A stretch of DNA of 64,000 nucleotides, from assembly GCA_030682715.1 (NCBI GenBank), contig JAUXNQ010000062.1, positions 1-64,000 of the forward strand. Direction: 5' to 3'. The position numbers and the translations under genes were made by a program. The DNA comes from Methylotenera sp. Its GTDB lineage: Bacteria > Pseudomonadota > Gammaproteobacteria > Burkholderiales > Methylophilaceae. The first letter of the stretch is position 1; every line of letters begins with the position of its first letter. Below the pieces are notes generated by a model. The model saw only the letters and a program-made list of their open reading frames with translations. It was not told the origin of the DNA and did not search any database. Below, piece after piece: positions 34,527 to 44,172 of the stretch.

Positions 34527-36251
34527 ATGGCAACCGCAACCTCACAAACAAAACTAAGTGGTCTAGCTAGAACATTAATTCAAGAAAAGCTACTTTCTGA
34601 AGATGAAGCAAGAACAGTTGAAGCCCAAGCTTCAACTGTCAATGCATCGTTTATTTCACAACTGATTCAAAGTAAAAAGCTGAGCTCATTAAGCATTGCA
34701 GAAGCCTCAGCAAAAGCCTTTGGCTTTCCCTACTTTAATTTAGATGCATTCAATCCAGACTACTTACCTGCCAAACAAATTGATAGCAAACTAGCTATAA
34801 GCAACCGCGTAATAGGTCTTCAAGCGCGTAACAATATGCTGTATGTTGCAATTTCCGACCCCACTAATATCCTCGCATTAGATAGTGTTCAATTCCAAAT
34901 GGGAATGAACATTTCACCAATCGTGGTTGAAGATGACAAGCTCGGCCGCTGGATAGATAGAGTCATTCAATCTAAAGATACTAGCCTCAAATCGCTTGAT
35001 GTTGGGCAAGATGATGACTTTGGTTTTAATGATGACAGCGCGCACATCGTTGAAGATGAGCAAGTAGAAACCGAAGTTGATGATGCCCCTGTTGTTCGTT
35101 TTCTTAATAAAATGTTGCTAGATGCCATTAACATGGGGGCATCTGATTTACACTTTGAGCCATATGAGAAATTTTATCGTGTACGTTATCGGGTTGATGG
35201 TGCGCTTCGGGAGATTAGCCAACCACCACTTGCGATTAAGGAAAAATTGGCCTCACGCATCAAAGTTATCTCAAGTATGGATATATCAGAAAAGCGTATC
35301 CCGCAAGATGGTCGCATGAAGTTAGTGTTATCCAAAACACGCACTATTGATTTCCGTGTTAGTACATTACCCTTAATTCATGGTGAAAAGATTGTGATGC
35401 GGATTCTGGATCCTGCCAGTGCATCACTTGGTATTGAAGCATTAGGCTATGAGCCCATCCAAAAAGAGCGCTTACTCAATGCAGTAAGTCGGCCTTATGG
35501 CTTAGTGCTAGTCACGGGTCCAACAGGCTCAGGTAAAACAGTTTCACTTTACACATGTTTAAATATCCTCAATAAACCAGATGTTAATATTTCAACCGCT
35601 GAGGATCCATGTGAGATTCCCCTTGCTGGTATTAATCAAGTTAATGTAAATGATAAACAAGGGCTTACGTTTGCAGCCGCATTAAAGTCGTTTTTAAGGC
35701 AAGATCCAGACATCATCATGATTGGTGAAATTCGTGATTTAGAAACCGCTGATATGGCTATCAAAGCTGCGTCCACGGGTCATATGGTGCTATCCACCCT
35801 ACATACCAATGATGCGCCATCCACATTAACTCGTTTGTTGAATATGGGCGTTGCGCCGTTTAATATAGCGTCAGCAGTTTCTCTTATTACCGCGCAACGA
35901 TTGGCTAGACGCTTATGCAAACACTGCAAAACTCCCATCAACATTCCTAAAGAAGCGCTTTTAAGCGTTGGATTTATTGAAGAAGACTTCAACGAACCTT
36001 GGCAACTTTACGCTCACAACCCAGAGGGCTGTGAGTTATGTAACGGTGGCTATAAAGGGCGAGTAGGGATTTACCAAGTTATGCCAGTGACAGATGCAAT
36101 TAGCCGCATTATTATGAAAAATGGCACAGCACATGACATTGCTGACCAAGCAAGACTAGATGGCGTTAATGATTTACGTCGCTCAGGCATACTTAAGGTA
36201 ATGCAAGGCTTAACCTCCATAGAAGAAGTAGAGGCATGCACCAATGAATAA
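34527..36251 (+). CDS. pilB: Type IV pilus assembly ATPase PilB
   Basis: Cytoplasmic motor that powers pilus extension. The 574 residues contain an N-terminal MshEN-type domain, MGASDLHFEPYEKFYRVRYRVDG, the Walker A GPTGSGKT near residue 330, the Asp box TAEDPCEIPL, Walker B DPDIIMIGEIRD, the His box STLHTND, and a C-terminal four-cysteine zinc site (CKHC ... CELC near residues 466 and 504). This combination marks PilB over PilT. pilC follows by 47 bp. Confidence 0.97.
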   Translation: MATATSQTKLSGLARTLIQEKLLSEDEARTVEAQASTVNASFISQLIQSKKLSSLSIAEASAKAFGFPYFNLDAFNPDYLPAKQIDSKLAISNRVIGLQARNNMLYVAISDPTNILALDSVQFQMGMNISPIVVEDDKLGRWIDRVIQSKDTSLKSLDVGQDDDFGFNDDSAHIVEDEQVETEVDDAPVVRFLNKMLLDAINMGASDLHFEPYEKFYRVRYRVDGALREISQPPLAIKEKLASRIKVISSMDISEKRIPQDGRMKLVLSKTRTIDFRVSTLPLIHGEKIVMRILDPASASLGIEALGYEPIQKERLLNAVSRPYGLVLVTGPTGSGKTVSLYTCLNILNKPDVNISTAEDPCEIPLAGINQVNVNDKQGLTFAAALKSFLRQDPDIIMIGEIRDLETADMAIKAASTGHMVLSTLHTNDAPSTLTRLLNMGVAPFNIASAVSLITAQRLARRLCKHCKTPINIPKEALLSVGFIEEDFNEPWQLYAHNPEGCELCNGGYKGRVGIYQVMPVTDAISRIIMKNGTAHDIADQARLDGVNDLRRSGILKVMQGLTSIEEVEACTNE

Positions 36252-36298
36252 CGCTTTAAAATACCTCCATATAACAGCAAGGAACTCAGGAAATAATT

Positions 36299-37519
36299 AT
36301 GGCAGCTAATCCTAAGGCCACAAAAGAAGTTATTTACGCTTGGGTAGGTAAAGACAAAAAAGGCAAAATCATTAAAGGTGAAATGAAAGCCTCAGGCGAG
36401 TCTTTCGTAAGTGCTACATTACGTCGCCAAGGCATTACCGTCACCAAGATCAAGAAACAAAGTAGCTTTACAAGTGCGGGTAAAGTTTCAGATAAAGATG
36501 TGACATTATTTACCCGTCAACTTGCTACCATGATGAAATCTGGGGTGCCGTTGTTACAGACTTTTGATATTGTAGGCAAAGGCCATAGTAACCCTGCTGT
36601 ATCAAAACTATTAAGTGATATTAAATCTGATGTGGAAACTGGTAGTAGCCTTAGTGCCGCATTCCGTAAGTATCCATTGTACTTTGATGCACTATTTTGC
36701 AATTTAATTAGTGCGGGTGAACAAGCGGGTATTTTAGATACACTACTTGATAGACTCGCTACCTATAAAGAAAAAATTCTCGCGATTAAATCTAAAATTA
36801 AATCAGCACTCTTTTATCCAGTTTCAATTTTGGTGGTTGCATTTATCATCACCGCTGTGATTATGATTTTTGTAATACCTGCATTTAAAGAATTATTTAG
36901 TAGTTTTGGCGCCGATCTTCCAACCCCAACACTCGTCGTGATGGCTATTTCTGATATTTTTGTAGAATGGTGGTGGGCTATTTTTGGCTCTATAGGATTC
37001 GGACTCTGGTTCTTTTTCTACACGTGGAAACGCTCTGTTTCTTTCCAAGCGACTATGGATAGATTGTTATTAAAACTACCAGTGTTTGGTGAATTGGTTC
37101 GCAAAGCAACAATTGCCAGATTTGCACGTACGATGGCTACCATGTTTGCAGCTGGTGTACCATTAGTAGAAGCCCTAGATTCAGTTGCTGGTGCAGCTGG
37201 CAATCGAGTGTATTACGATGCCACAAAAAGAATTCAAAGCGAAATCAGCACAGGAACGAGTTTAACGGTTGCAATGCAAAATACAGACGTTTTCCCTAAC
37301 ATGGTGCTACAAATGACTGCGATTGGTGAGGAATCAGGCGCGTTGGATTCTATGTTGAGTAAAGTAGCCGACTTCTATGAAGGTGAAGTGGATGATGCAG
37401 TAGAAGGCCTCTCCAGTTTAATGGAACCTATTATTATGGTCGTATTGGGGGTATTAATCGGTGGCTTGGTTATTGCGATGTACTTACCTATCTTCAAACT
37501 TGGTCAGGTAGTAGGCTAA
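36299..37519 (+). CDS. pilC: Type IV pilus inner-membrane platform protein PilC
   Basis: The 406-residue GspF-family membrane protein forms the platform moved by PilB. Two repeated cytoplasmic domains start with VTLFTRQLATMMKSGVPLLQ near residue 65 and ARFARTMATMFAAGVPLVEAL near residue 267. Three membrane helices are seen (about 172, 220 and 378). It is preceded by AAGGAACT. Normally pilD (prepilin peptidase) follows pilBC; here dsbC converges on pilC instead, so pilD must lie elsewhere or be missing. Confidence 0.97.
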   Translation: MAANPKATKEVIYAWVGKDKKGKIIKGEMKASGESFVSATLRRQGITVTKIKKQSSFTSAGKVSDKDVTLFTRQLATMMKSGVPLLQTFDIVGKGHSNPAVSKLLSDIKSDVETGSSLSAAFRKYPLYFDALFCNLISAGEQAGILDTLLDRLATYKEKILAIKSKIKSALFYPVSILVVAFIITAVIMIFVIPAFKELFSSFGADLPTPTLVVMAISDIFVEWWWAIFGSIGFGLWFFFYTWKRSVSFQATMDRLLLKLPVFGELVRKATIARFARTMATMFAAGVPLVEALDSVAGAAGNRVYYDATKRIQSEISTGTSLTVAMQNTDVFPNMVLQMTAIGEESGALDSMLSKVADFYEGEVDDAVEGLSSLMEPIIMVVLGVLIGGLVIAMYLPIFKLGQVVG

Positions 37520-37582
37520 TAAAGATGAACCACTCAACGCTACCGAATTAAATTGAAGATCTTGTAAACTGAAGAACCTGAC

Positions 37583-37616
37583 TGCGGTTTTAAAAGCAAA
37601 CACTTTTAAAACCGCA
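37583..37616. terminator. Bidirectional hairpin between pilC and dsbC
   Basis: TGCGGTTTTAAAAG and CTTTTAAAACCGCA form a perfect 14-bp stem around a CAAACA loop, between two convergent stops. No long T-run follows on either strand, but position and stem make it a likely shared terminator. Confidence 0.7.
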
Positions 37617-37628
37617 TAGACGTCAGTA

Positions 37629-38345
37629 TTATTTCTTAGCAGCAGATAACATACGCTCAATTTCTTTATAAGGCTGCGCTCCTAGCATACGCTTACCATC
37701 AGAAAATATTAAGGTCGGTGTGCTCGTAACACCAATTTTTCTTGCAAGCTCCCCAACTTTCTCTAACGGAACATCACAACTGCCAGCACTGCCTGCTAGT
37801 TGATCTCTTAGTATCCAATCTTCCCATGCTTTTACACGGTCTTTAGCGCACCAAATTGATTTTGATTTGTTTGCAGCATCAGGATGCAACTGTTCGATTG
37901 GATATAAAAATGTATAAATGGTAACGTCAGTAATATTGCTAAGCTCATTACGCTCTAGCCTTTTGCAGTAAGGGCAGTCAACGTCAGAGAAAACAACCAA
38001 CTTACGACTACCATCTCCCTTAACAACCTTGATTGCCTGATTTAAAGGCAGGGTAGAGAAATCAATTTTGGTCAATTCTTCCAACCGCTCACCAGTGATA
38101 TCTTTTTTAGTTTTTGGATCAACTAAACGCCCTTCCGCAATTAAAAATGACAGTTTTTCATCGGTATAAATAATTTGGCCACCCATGAATACTTCATAAA
38201 GCCCAGCATAAGGCGTCTTTGTCACTTTTTCTACTTTAAACTTAGGGTAAGCAGCTTCAACCGCTTTTTTCACACTAGCTTCGTCCGCCACAGCAAACGT
38301 TGCAAACGCGCTTAGCAATGCAACACTGACGATCTTTTTTAACAT
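37629..38345 (-). CDS. dsbC: Thiol:disulfide interchange protein DsbC
   Basis: Periplasmic disulfide isomerase. A signal peptide (KKIVSVALLSAFATFAVADE) covers the first 20 or so residues, followed by the dimerisation domain and a thioredoxin domain whose active site is VFSDVDCPYCKRLERN near residue 122. The cis-proline segment TSTPTLIFSDG is near the end. The length of 238 residues is normal. It may help LptD and other outer-membrane proteins made from this window, an inference. Confidence 0.96.
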   Translation of the reverse strand: MLKKIVSVALLSAFATFAVADEASVKKAVEAAYPKFKVEKVTKTPYAGLYEVFMGGQIIYTDEKLSFLIAEGRLVDPKTKKDITGERLEELTKIDFSTLPLNQAIKVVKGDGSRKLVVFSDVDCPYCKRLERNELSNITDVTIYTFLYPIEQLHPDAANKSKSIWCAKDRVKAWEDWILRDQLAGSAGSCDVPLEKVGELARKIGVTSTPTLIFSDGKRMLGAQPYKEIERMLSAAKK

Positions 38346-38438
38346 CTAATTTCCTTTAAGTAATAGTAGATAACGCATAATAGGATAACGCTTCAAGCAA
38401 ATATAAAGAATACAGCTGAGCTAAATAGGGACTTCACT

Positions 38439-39635
38439 TTAGAGTGAAATAGCATTTGTAATTAAGATTTTTTTGATTGCCTGCTGATTTGTCGCAGACA
38501 ATCCCCAGTTCCTTACACCCTTGACTATAAAATGAGAGCTTTCAAACAAATGATAGAGGCCATTTGTTAAAGAGACCATGTTGAGCAAGTCAGATTTTCG
38601 TACTCTAGCATATTGTTTAAGTAAGGCTTTGTCATTAATCGGCTGATAAGTGTGCTTACTCTCCAACAAATCAAGTAAATCAATCACGTCTCTAAAACCT
38701 AAATTAACGCCCTGACCAGCCATTGGATGAACACGGTGCGCTGCATCACCTATCAATATAACTGATGAGGCCACAATCTGATTAGCTTGTTTGAGCGTTA
38801 AGGGAAAGCTTGCTGGCTTACTTATGGGTGACATAGCGCCTAAGCTGCCATTTCCTGCCCGCATTACTTCATTAGCAAATATATCAAGTGGCAACTTCAT
38901 GAGCGCCTCAGCATGTGCTGTAGGCGCAGACCAGACAATTGATATCTTATTATCTGGTAAGGGCAACCAAGCTAGTACGCCACCACTACCCGTTGCGTCA
39001 TGCGTAAACCACTGCCTTGCTGTGTGCTCATGTGACTTTTCAGTTAAGAAATTTGCAACGATTGCTGTTTGCCCATAATCTTTATGTTGCACCCCAATAT
39101 CAAGTTGCTGCCGTACCCATGAGTTAGCACCATCTGCGGCCAGCAATAAAGTACTTTCTATTGTTTGCTGATTATCCAAGGTCAACAAAGTTTGCTGTGG
39201 AGAAGATTTAATCGCTAAACACTCATGCCCCGTTAACATGCAGTCATCGCTAGCCTCTATCCATTGTAGCAGCGCATCTTTTAGTAAGCGTTCCTCTATG
39301 ATATAACCTAAGCCATCTGCATTTACATCTTCAGCATGCAACGTTAACGGTTGCGATGTTGTATCGCCCCATATTTCCATCGCCCGCATCTCAGTGATGC
39401 GATTTTTATCCATTAGCGGCCAAATACCTAACTGACTTAGCCATTGCATATTGTTAGGGCTAATTGCATAGATGCGCTGATCCCAATCATCTACTGGATA
39501 ACGCAAACGCTGCTGCGTTTGACTATCGACAAGCACAATCTGATAACCAGCTTGAGCCAAAGCTACGGTTGCAGCCAACCCCACAAGCCCAGCGCCTACT
39601 ATCGTTACATCTGTTTTTAATTGAGTGGCTGTCAT
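38439..39635 (-). CDS. Ubiquinone-biosynthesis FAD hydroxylase (UbiI/UbiF family)
   Basis: A 398-residue flavoprotein monooxygenase that hydroxylates the ubiquinone ring. It has the FAD-binding VTIVGAGLVGLAATVALAQ at the N-terminus, LLLAADGANSWVRQQLDI in the middle (DG motif) and VILIGDAAHRVHPMAGQGVNLGF near residue 290. UbiI, UbiF and UbiM paralogues cannot be told apart by reading. The start overlaps the ubiH stop by 4 bp, so the two hydroxylases are coupled and follow pepP, an arrangement also seen in E. coli. Confidence 0.88.
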   Translation of the reverse strand: MTATQLKTDVTIVGAGLVGLAATVALAQAGYQIVLVDSQTQQRLRYPVDDWDQRIYAISPNNMQWLSQLGIWPLMDKNRITEMRAMEIWGDTTSQPLTLHAEDVNADGLGYIIEERLLKDALLQWIEASDDCMLTGHECLAIKSSPQQTLLTLDNQQTIESTLLLAADGANSWVRQQLDIGVQHKDYGQTAIVANFLTEKSHEHTARQWFTHDATGSGGVLAWLPLPDNKISIVWSAPTAHAEALMKLPLDIFANEVMRAGNGSLGAMSPISKPASFPLTLKQANQIVASSVILIGDAAHRVHPMAGQGVNLGFRDVIDLLDLLESKHTYQPINDKALLKQYARVRKSDLLNMVSLTNGLYHLFESSHFIVKGVRNWGLSATNQQAIKKILITNAISL

Positions 39636-40801
39636 TTACCAAAACTCATCTTACGCACCAAGTGACGTTTAACAGGCTTAACAATATCAAACAAGCCTAA
39701 GCCTGTACTTCTTAATTTGGCAAAGCCTAAAATGTCATTAGAGAAAATATTGACAAGAAAATCTGTAAATAACAGACCATTTTTAGTATCAGTTTTTCGG
39801 CTTGCACGATATGCAGTTAACATTTCTTTAGTGCCAATGTCTCCTGCCGCAGTATTCATTATTTGTTGCGCTAGCACTTCTGCATCGCGCAGACCTACAT
39901 TAAAGCCTTGCCCTGCAACAGGGTGCATTGTTTGCGCAGCATTGCCAATCACGACAAGATGTGGCGTGTCCATCTCTTGCAGTTGCGACAACTTCAATGG
40001 AAAAGTCATACGTTTTTCTACGGTTAAGAAACGTCCGACTCTATCTCCAAATTGGGCATGAAATTGAGTTAGAAATTCAGCATCACTTAAATCAAGCAGG
40101 GGCGCTATTAACGCTTTCTTCCCTGTCCAAACCAATGAAAAATCTCGTTCGCCATTTGGTAACAGCGCCATCGGGCCATCCGAGGTAAATCGTTCATATG
40201 CAACATTATGATGGGGCAACTCAGCACTAACCTTAGTAATTAGCGCATCGTGCCCATACTCTTTGGTCTCGCGTTTTAAACCTGCGGCCTCTTCCAAACT
40301 ACGCCCACCATCTGCCAGCACTGCCAGCTGGCAGTTTAACTGAAAAACCTCACCTTGACGGCTATAGCGTATCGTGGCTTGATTTGCATCATAGGTAATC
40401 GCCTCAGCCTGCGCTTCATCAATGAACTTAACCATAGGGAAACGTTGCAGCTCAGTATTTAGCACGGTATATAAAGCACCATATGATAATACATACCCAA
40501 GCGCCTCTTGCTGATAATCAGACGCCTGCAAAACACTACGACCGAGGCTACCTTTTTGCGACACATGAATCGTGTTGATGGCGGTGGCATATACAGATAA
40601 AGACTGCCAAATACCTAGTTTTTCAAGAATCCGCCTAGTGCCATAAGACAATGCAAGCGCACGTGTGTCTTGATTTGCTGCGCCTTGCTTACGCACTTCA
40701 AGCACAGTACTGGCAATATTATGTTTAACCAACAGTAAAGATAGCACCATCCCTACCGGCCCGCCGCCTACAATCACAATATTTTCTGATGTTGATATCA
40801 T
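39632..40801 (-). CDS. ubiH: 2-octaprenyl-6-methoxyphenol hydroxylase UbiH
   Basis: Ubiquinone-ring hydroxylase. The 389 residues have IVIVGGGPVGMVLSLLL, LAVLADGGRS and LVVIGNAAQTMHPVAGQGFNVGL near residue 270; the GNAAQT variant of the usual GDAAH motif is typical of UbiH. It lies 3 bp downstream of pepP and overlaps the next hydroxylase by 4 bp. Confidence 0.92.
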   Translation of the reverse strand: MISTSENIVIVGGGPVGMVLSLLLVKHNIASTVLEVRKQGAANQDTRALALSYGTRRILEKLGIWQSLSVYATAINTIHVSQKGSLGRSVLQASDYQQEALGYVLSYGALYTVLNTELQRFPMVKFIDEAQAEAITYDANQATIRYSRQGEVFQLNCQLAVLADGGRSLEEAAGLKRETKEYGHDALITKVSAELPHHNVAYERFTSDGPMALLPNGERDFSLVWTGKKALIAPLLDLSDAEFLTQFHAQFGDRVGRFLTVEKRMTFPLKLSQLQEMDTPHLVVIGNAAQTMHPVAGQGFNVGLRDAEVLAQQIMNTAAGDIGTKEMLTAYRASRKTDTKNGLLFTDFLVNIFSNDILGFAKLRSTGLGLFDIVKPVKRHLVRKMSFGK

Positions 40802-40804
40802 TGG

Positions 40805-42109
40805 TTAACCACGCATCAGCGCCTCAATATCAGCCACAGATTTTGGCGCATCTAGTGTTAAAACTTCACATACACCATCTGTCACCAACACATCATCTTC
40901 TATGCGAATGCCAATATTCCAAAAATGTTCAGGTACATTATCTGCTGGCCTAATGTAACAACCAGGCTCCACTGTGAGTGTCATACCTGCCTCTAACTTA
41001 CGCCAATCGCCCGCTTTATCTTTATATTCGCCAGCATCATGTACATCCAGACCAAGCCAGTGCCCAGTTCGATGCATATAGAACTGACGATAAGCGCCAC
41101 TTTCAAACACTGCGTCTTTACTGCCTTGACATAGCTTCATATCAATAAAGCCTTGCACCAAAACATCTAACGCTGCTTCATGTGGTGAGTTCCAGTGATT
41201 ATTTGGTGTTGCTTGTGCAATTGCCGCGGCTTGCGCAGCCAACACTAAATCGTATATATCTCTTTGTGCCGCGCTAAACTTCCCACTCACAGGAAAAGTA
41301 CGCGTAATATCCGAAGCATACCCATCCAACTCACACCCAGCGTCAATCAGCAATAGATCGCCGTCTTCCAATATCCCATTATTGGCGTTGTAGTGCAAAG
41401 TGCAGGCATTCGCCCCGCCAGCCACAATGCTGGTGTAAGCTGGGGCCTGTGCACCTGACCGATAAAATTCATGGAGAAACTCCGCCTCAACCTCATACTC
41501 CATTTGGCCCGCACGGACATACTGCATGGCACGCGCATGAGCTCGTGAAGCAATTTTGGCAGACTGGCGCATAAGATCTAATTCGTAGTTAGATTTATAA
41601 AGCCGCATCTCATCTACTAACTTACGTACATCATTAACACAATCAGGCACACTAGCACCGCTTCTGGCTTGCGCTTTCACTTGATTTAACCAGCTAGTGA
41701 CACGAGCATCCCACGCAACATCGGCACCTAAGCTATAAAACAATTTAGGTTGATTTGCCAATAACTTAGGCATCAACTCATCCAAGGCATTAAAACTGTA
41801 TGCTTGATCAAAACCAAACTCATGCTTTGCGGCATCTGGCCCATAGCGGAAACCATCCCAAATCTCGCGCTCAATATCTTTATCGCGACAGAAAAGTATA
41901 CTTTTACTATCTTCTCCTGCTACCAATACCAACAAAGCTTCTGGCTCTTTAAACCCTGTCAGGTAGTAAAAATAGCTATCAAACCGATATGGATAATGGC
42001 TATCACGGTTTCGAATCAGCTCGGGCGAGGTTGGTATAATAGCAATACCATCATCCATCGCTTTTATCAGCTGATGACGACGCGCTTTAAATTCGTTTAA
42101 ATTAAACAT
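40805..42109 (-). CDS. pepP: Xaa-Pro aminopeptidase PepP
   Basis: Removes an N-terminal residue followed by proline. The 434-residue pita-bread metalloprotease has metal ligands in LLLIDAGCELDGYASDITRTFPV (two aspartates near residue 260), HRTGHWLGLDVHD (histidine near 355), LTVEPGCYI and GIRIEDDVLV (glutamates near 385 and 408). An N-terminal creatinase-like domain precedes. It heads the pepP-ubiH-ubi operon. Confidence 0.96.
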   Translation of the reverse strand: MFNLNEFKARRHQLIKAMDDGIAIIPTSPELIRNRDSHYPYRFDSYFYYLTGFKEPEALLVLVAGEDSKSILFCRDKDIEREIWDGFRYGPDAAKHEFGFDQAYSFNALDELMPKLLANQPKLFYSLGADVAWDARVTSWLNQVKAQARSGASVPDCVNDVRKLVDEMRLYKSNYELDLMRQSAKIASRAHARAMQYVRAGQMEYEVEAEFLHEFYRSGAQAPAYTSIVAGGANACTLHYNANNGILEDGDLLLIDAGCELDGYASDITRTFPVSGKFSAAQRDIYDLVLAAQAAAIAQATPNNHWNSPHEAALDVLVQGFIDMKLCQGSKDAVFESGAYRQFYMHRTGHWLGLDVHDAGEYKDKAGDWRKLEAGMTLTVEPGCYIRPADNVPEHFWNIGIRIEDDVLVTDGVCEVLTLDAPKSVADIEALMRG

Positions 42110-42135
42110 GTTAGGTTAGTTTCTTTTCTTAGCTT

Positions 42136-42804
42136 TCAACTCAGACCAAGCAATTGCTGATTTAGTGCCATTAATCGCTCAGGTGTTCCAATATCGTGCC
42201 AAACACCTTTGAAATGTTCCGCTGTCGCTTTATTATCTGCAATCGCTTGCCTTAATAAGGGCGCAAGCTTTGCGGGTTCTCCACGCGTAATCTCTGCAAA
42301 TAAAGTTGGATGATAGACACCAACCCCAGAAAAGGTCAGCTTAGCATCACCTTCTAACTTAATTGTTTCATTTTCAAAGACAAAATCGCCTTGACTATGC
42401 TGTGGGGGGTTATCAATTAATACTAAATGCATTAATTTATTTGGTGCCAATACAAGATGTTCAAAGGAAATATCGGTAAACACATCTCCATTAATCACAA
42501 GAAATGGCTCACTACCCAATAGCTCAAGCGCATTGGCAATGCCGCCAGCAGTCTCTAGTGCCACATGCTCTGGCGAATATTGAATGTGCAAACCCCACGC
42601 AGCACCATCGCCCAAAGCTGCTTCTATTTGGCTACCAAGGTGTGCATGATTAATCACCACCTCTTTAAACCCAGCCTGAGCCAAGCGTTGTAAGTGCCAG
42701 ACAATCAAAGGCTTTTCACCTACGGGCAACAACGGCTTAGGAGTGTGATCGGTCAGTGGTCGCATCCGCTCTCCACGCCCTGCCGCCAATATCATCGCTT
42801 TCAA
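42136..42804 (-). CDS. murU: N-acetylmuramate 1-phosphate uridylyltransferase
   Basis: Makes UDP-MurNAc from MurNAc-1-phosphate in the peptidoglycan recycling route found in Pseudomonas. The protein is about 222 residues and begins KAMILAAGRGERMRPLT, the nucleotidyltransferase signature, then KPLLPVGEKPLI and FLVINGDVFTD (metal-binding GD). The frame runs back to a TTG at 42822. The TTG at 42804 matches family N-termini (MKAMILAAG) and has AAGGTG just upstream, so I choose it. Sugar nucleotidyltransferases are hard to separate by reading, but the neighbouring amgK supports MurU. Confidence 0.85.
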   Translation of the reverse strand: MKAMILAAGRGERMRPLTDHTPKPLLPVGEKPLIVWHLQRLAQAGFKEVVINHAHLGSQIEAALGDGAAWGLHIQYSPEHVALETAGGIANALELLGSEPFLVINGDVFTDISFEHLVLAPNKLMHLVLIDNPPQHSQGDFVFENETIKLEGDAKLTFSGVGVYHPTLFAEITRGEPAKLAPLLRQAIADNKATAEHFKGVWHDIGTPERLMALNQQLLGLS

Positions 42805-42864
42805 ATTAGCACCTTTGGTCAAAAACCTATTTAATGATTATCTATTTTTAATGCAAATAGCCTA

Positions 42865-43890
42865 CTAAAAAGTATAACCAACCTGCGGTGTCGTGCCTTC
42901 AAAACTCTCTAATAGGCGCAGCATTGGTTTTAATTCAATATAGCGCTCGCACACTTTACGCAAATACGTCATCACAAGCGGCATATCTTTTAAATAACCG
43001 TCCTTACCATCACGATGGTACAACCTTGCAAAAATACCCAACACTTTAATATGGCGTTGCGCGCCCATGTACTCGAAATCACGATAAAACTCACTAAAAT
43101 CGTCAGGCACAGGAAGGTTTGCTTTTTGTGCAGCTTGCCAGTAGCGTACGCACCAATCAATAATCTGCTCTTCTTCCCAGCCGATATAGGCATCTTTCAA
43201 CAGAGACACCAGATCATAGGTAATCGGGCCATATACCGCATCCTGAAAATCCAACACGCCAGGATTATCTGCACAAACCATCAAGTTGCGCGCATGGTAG
43301 TCCCTATGCACATACACCTTACCTTGTGCCAAAATGTTTTGATTCAGTATTTCAAACATTTTATGTAGGACAGCTTGCTGTTTTTCATCTAGCGTAACAT
43401 TGAGGTGTTTGCTGATATACCAATCTGGAAAAAGCTGCATTTCACGCATGAGTAGTGCTGCATCATAATCAGGCAGTACATCTGACTTACTGGCTAACTG
43501 TAATTTAATCAGCGCCATATTGGCATCGTGATATAAAGTCGGTGCGCTTTGTTTATTTAACTGACTTAAATAAGTGACATCACCCAAATCACTCAGCAAT
43601 AAAAAGCCATTTGCTAAATCTTGAGCAATCACTTTTGGCACATGCATACCAGCCTCGCCAAACAACGATGCGATTCTCACAAAAGGCTCACAATTTTCTT
43701 GTGGCGGTGGCGCATCCATTGCAATTAAAGTCTCGTCTACCCCACTATCTGAAACTAGATGCGCTCTGAAATAACGCCTAAAGCTTGCATCGGCAGACGC
43801 TGTGCTTAGCCTAAATTCAGTATTATTTAATGTAGTTGCTAACCACTCACTTAACTGCTGTTGCCTAACATCTTGTTGACCGTTATTCAC
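42865..43890 (-). CDS. amgK: N-acetylmuramate/N-acetylglucosamine kinase AmgK
   Basis: Anomeric sugar kinase that feeds MurU. APH fold: ASFRRYFRAHLVSDSG in the N-lobe, LLLSDLGDVTYLSQL, KVYVHRDYHARNLMV (catalytic HRD...N near residue 198 from this start) and NPGVLDFQDAVYGPITYDL (DFQD metal site). The frame begins with TTG at 43950; the GTG at 43890 gives about 341 residues, closer to the family length, but neither start has a good Shine-Dalgarno. It lies next to murU and divergent from lptD, the arrangement seen in Pseudomonas. Confidence 0.88.
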   Translation of the reverse strand: MNNGQQDVRQQQLSEWLATTLNNTEFRLSTASADASFRRYFRAHLVSDSGVDETLIAMDAPPPQENCEPFVRIASLFGEAGMHVPKVIAQDLANGFLLLSDLGDVTYLSQLNKQSAPTLYHDANMALIKLQLASKSDVLPDYDAALLMREMQLFPDWYISKHLNVTLDEKQQAVLHKMFEILNQNILAQGKVYVHRDYHARNLMVCADNPGVLDFQDAVYGPITYDLVSLLKDAYIGWEEEQIIDWCVRYWQAAQKANLPVPDDFSEFYRDFEYMGAQRHIKVLGIFARLYHRDGKDGYLKDMPLVMTYLRKVCERYIELKPMLRLLESFEGTTPQVGYTF

Positions 43891-44091
43891 ATCTATCTTT
43901 CTAAATATTGATATATCTTGAGACCATGTATCGTTAACACTTCTATCCAAGTATAATTTGCTTTTAATTACAGATTAATACTGAACAACTTAAAATTTTT
44001 TAACGAAGCTTGAGGGTACCTATCCCAAGCCCAGCTAATTGCAAGGACAATTTTTTGATTGCCAAAAATTGCAATATGTGAGATTTTAACA

Positions 44092-44120
44092 TTGATAAAA
44101 TAAAACAGTTTACCTATATA
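44092..44120 (+). promoter_or_regulatory. Candidate sigma-70 promoter for lptD
   Basis: TTGATA (44092-44097), 17-bp spacer, TATATA (44115-44120), about 50 bp before the lptD ATG. I found no convincing sigma-E-type site. Confidence 0.55.
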
Positions 44121-44172
44121 AAGTGCTTCTAATTTCATCGTTAAACTCTATACATCGCCCGATGGTTTATTC

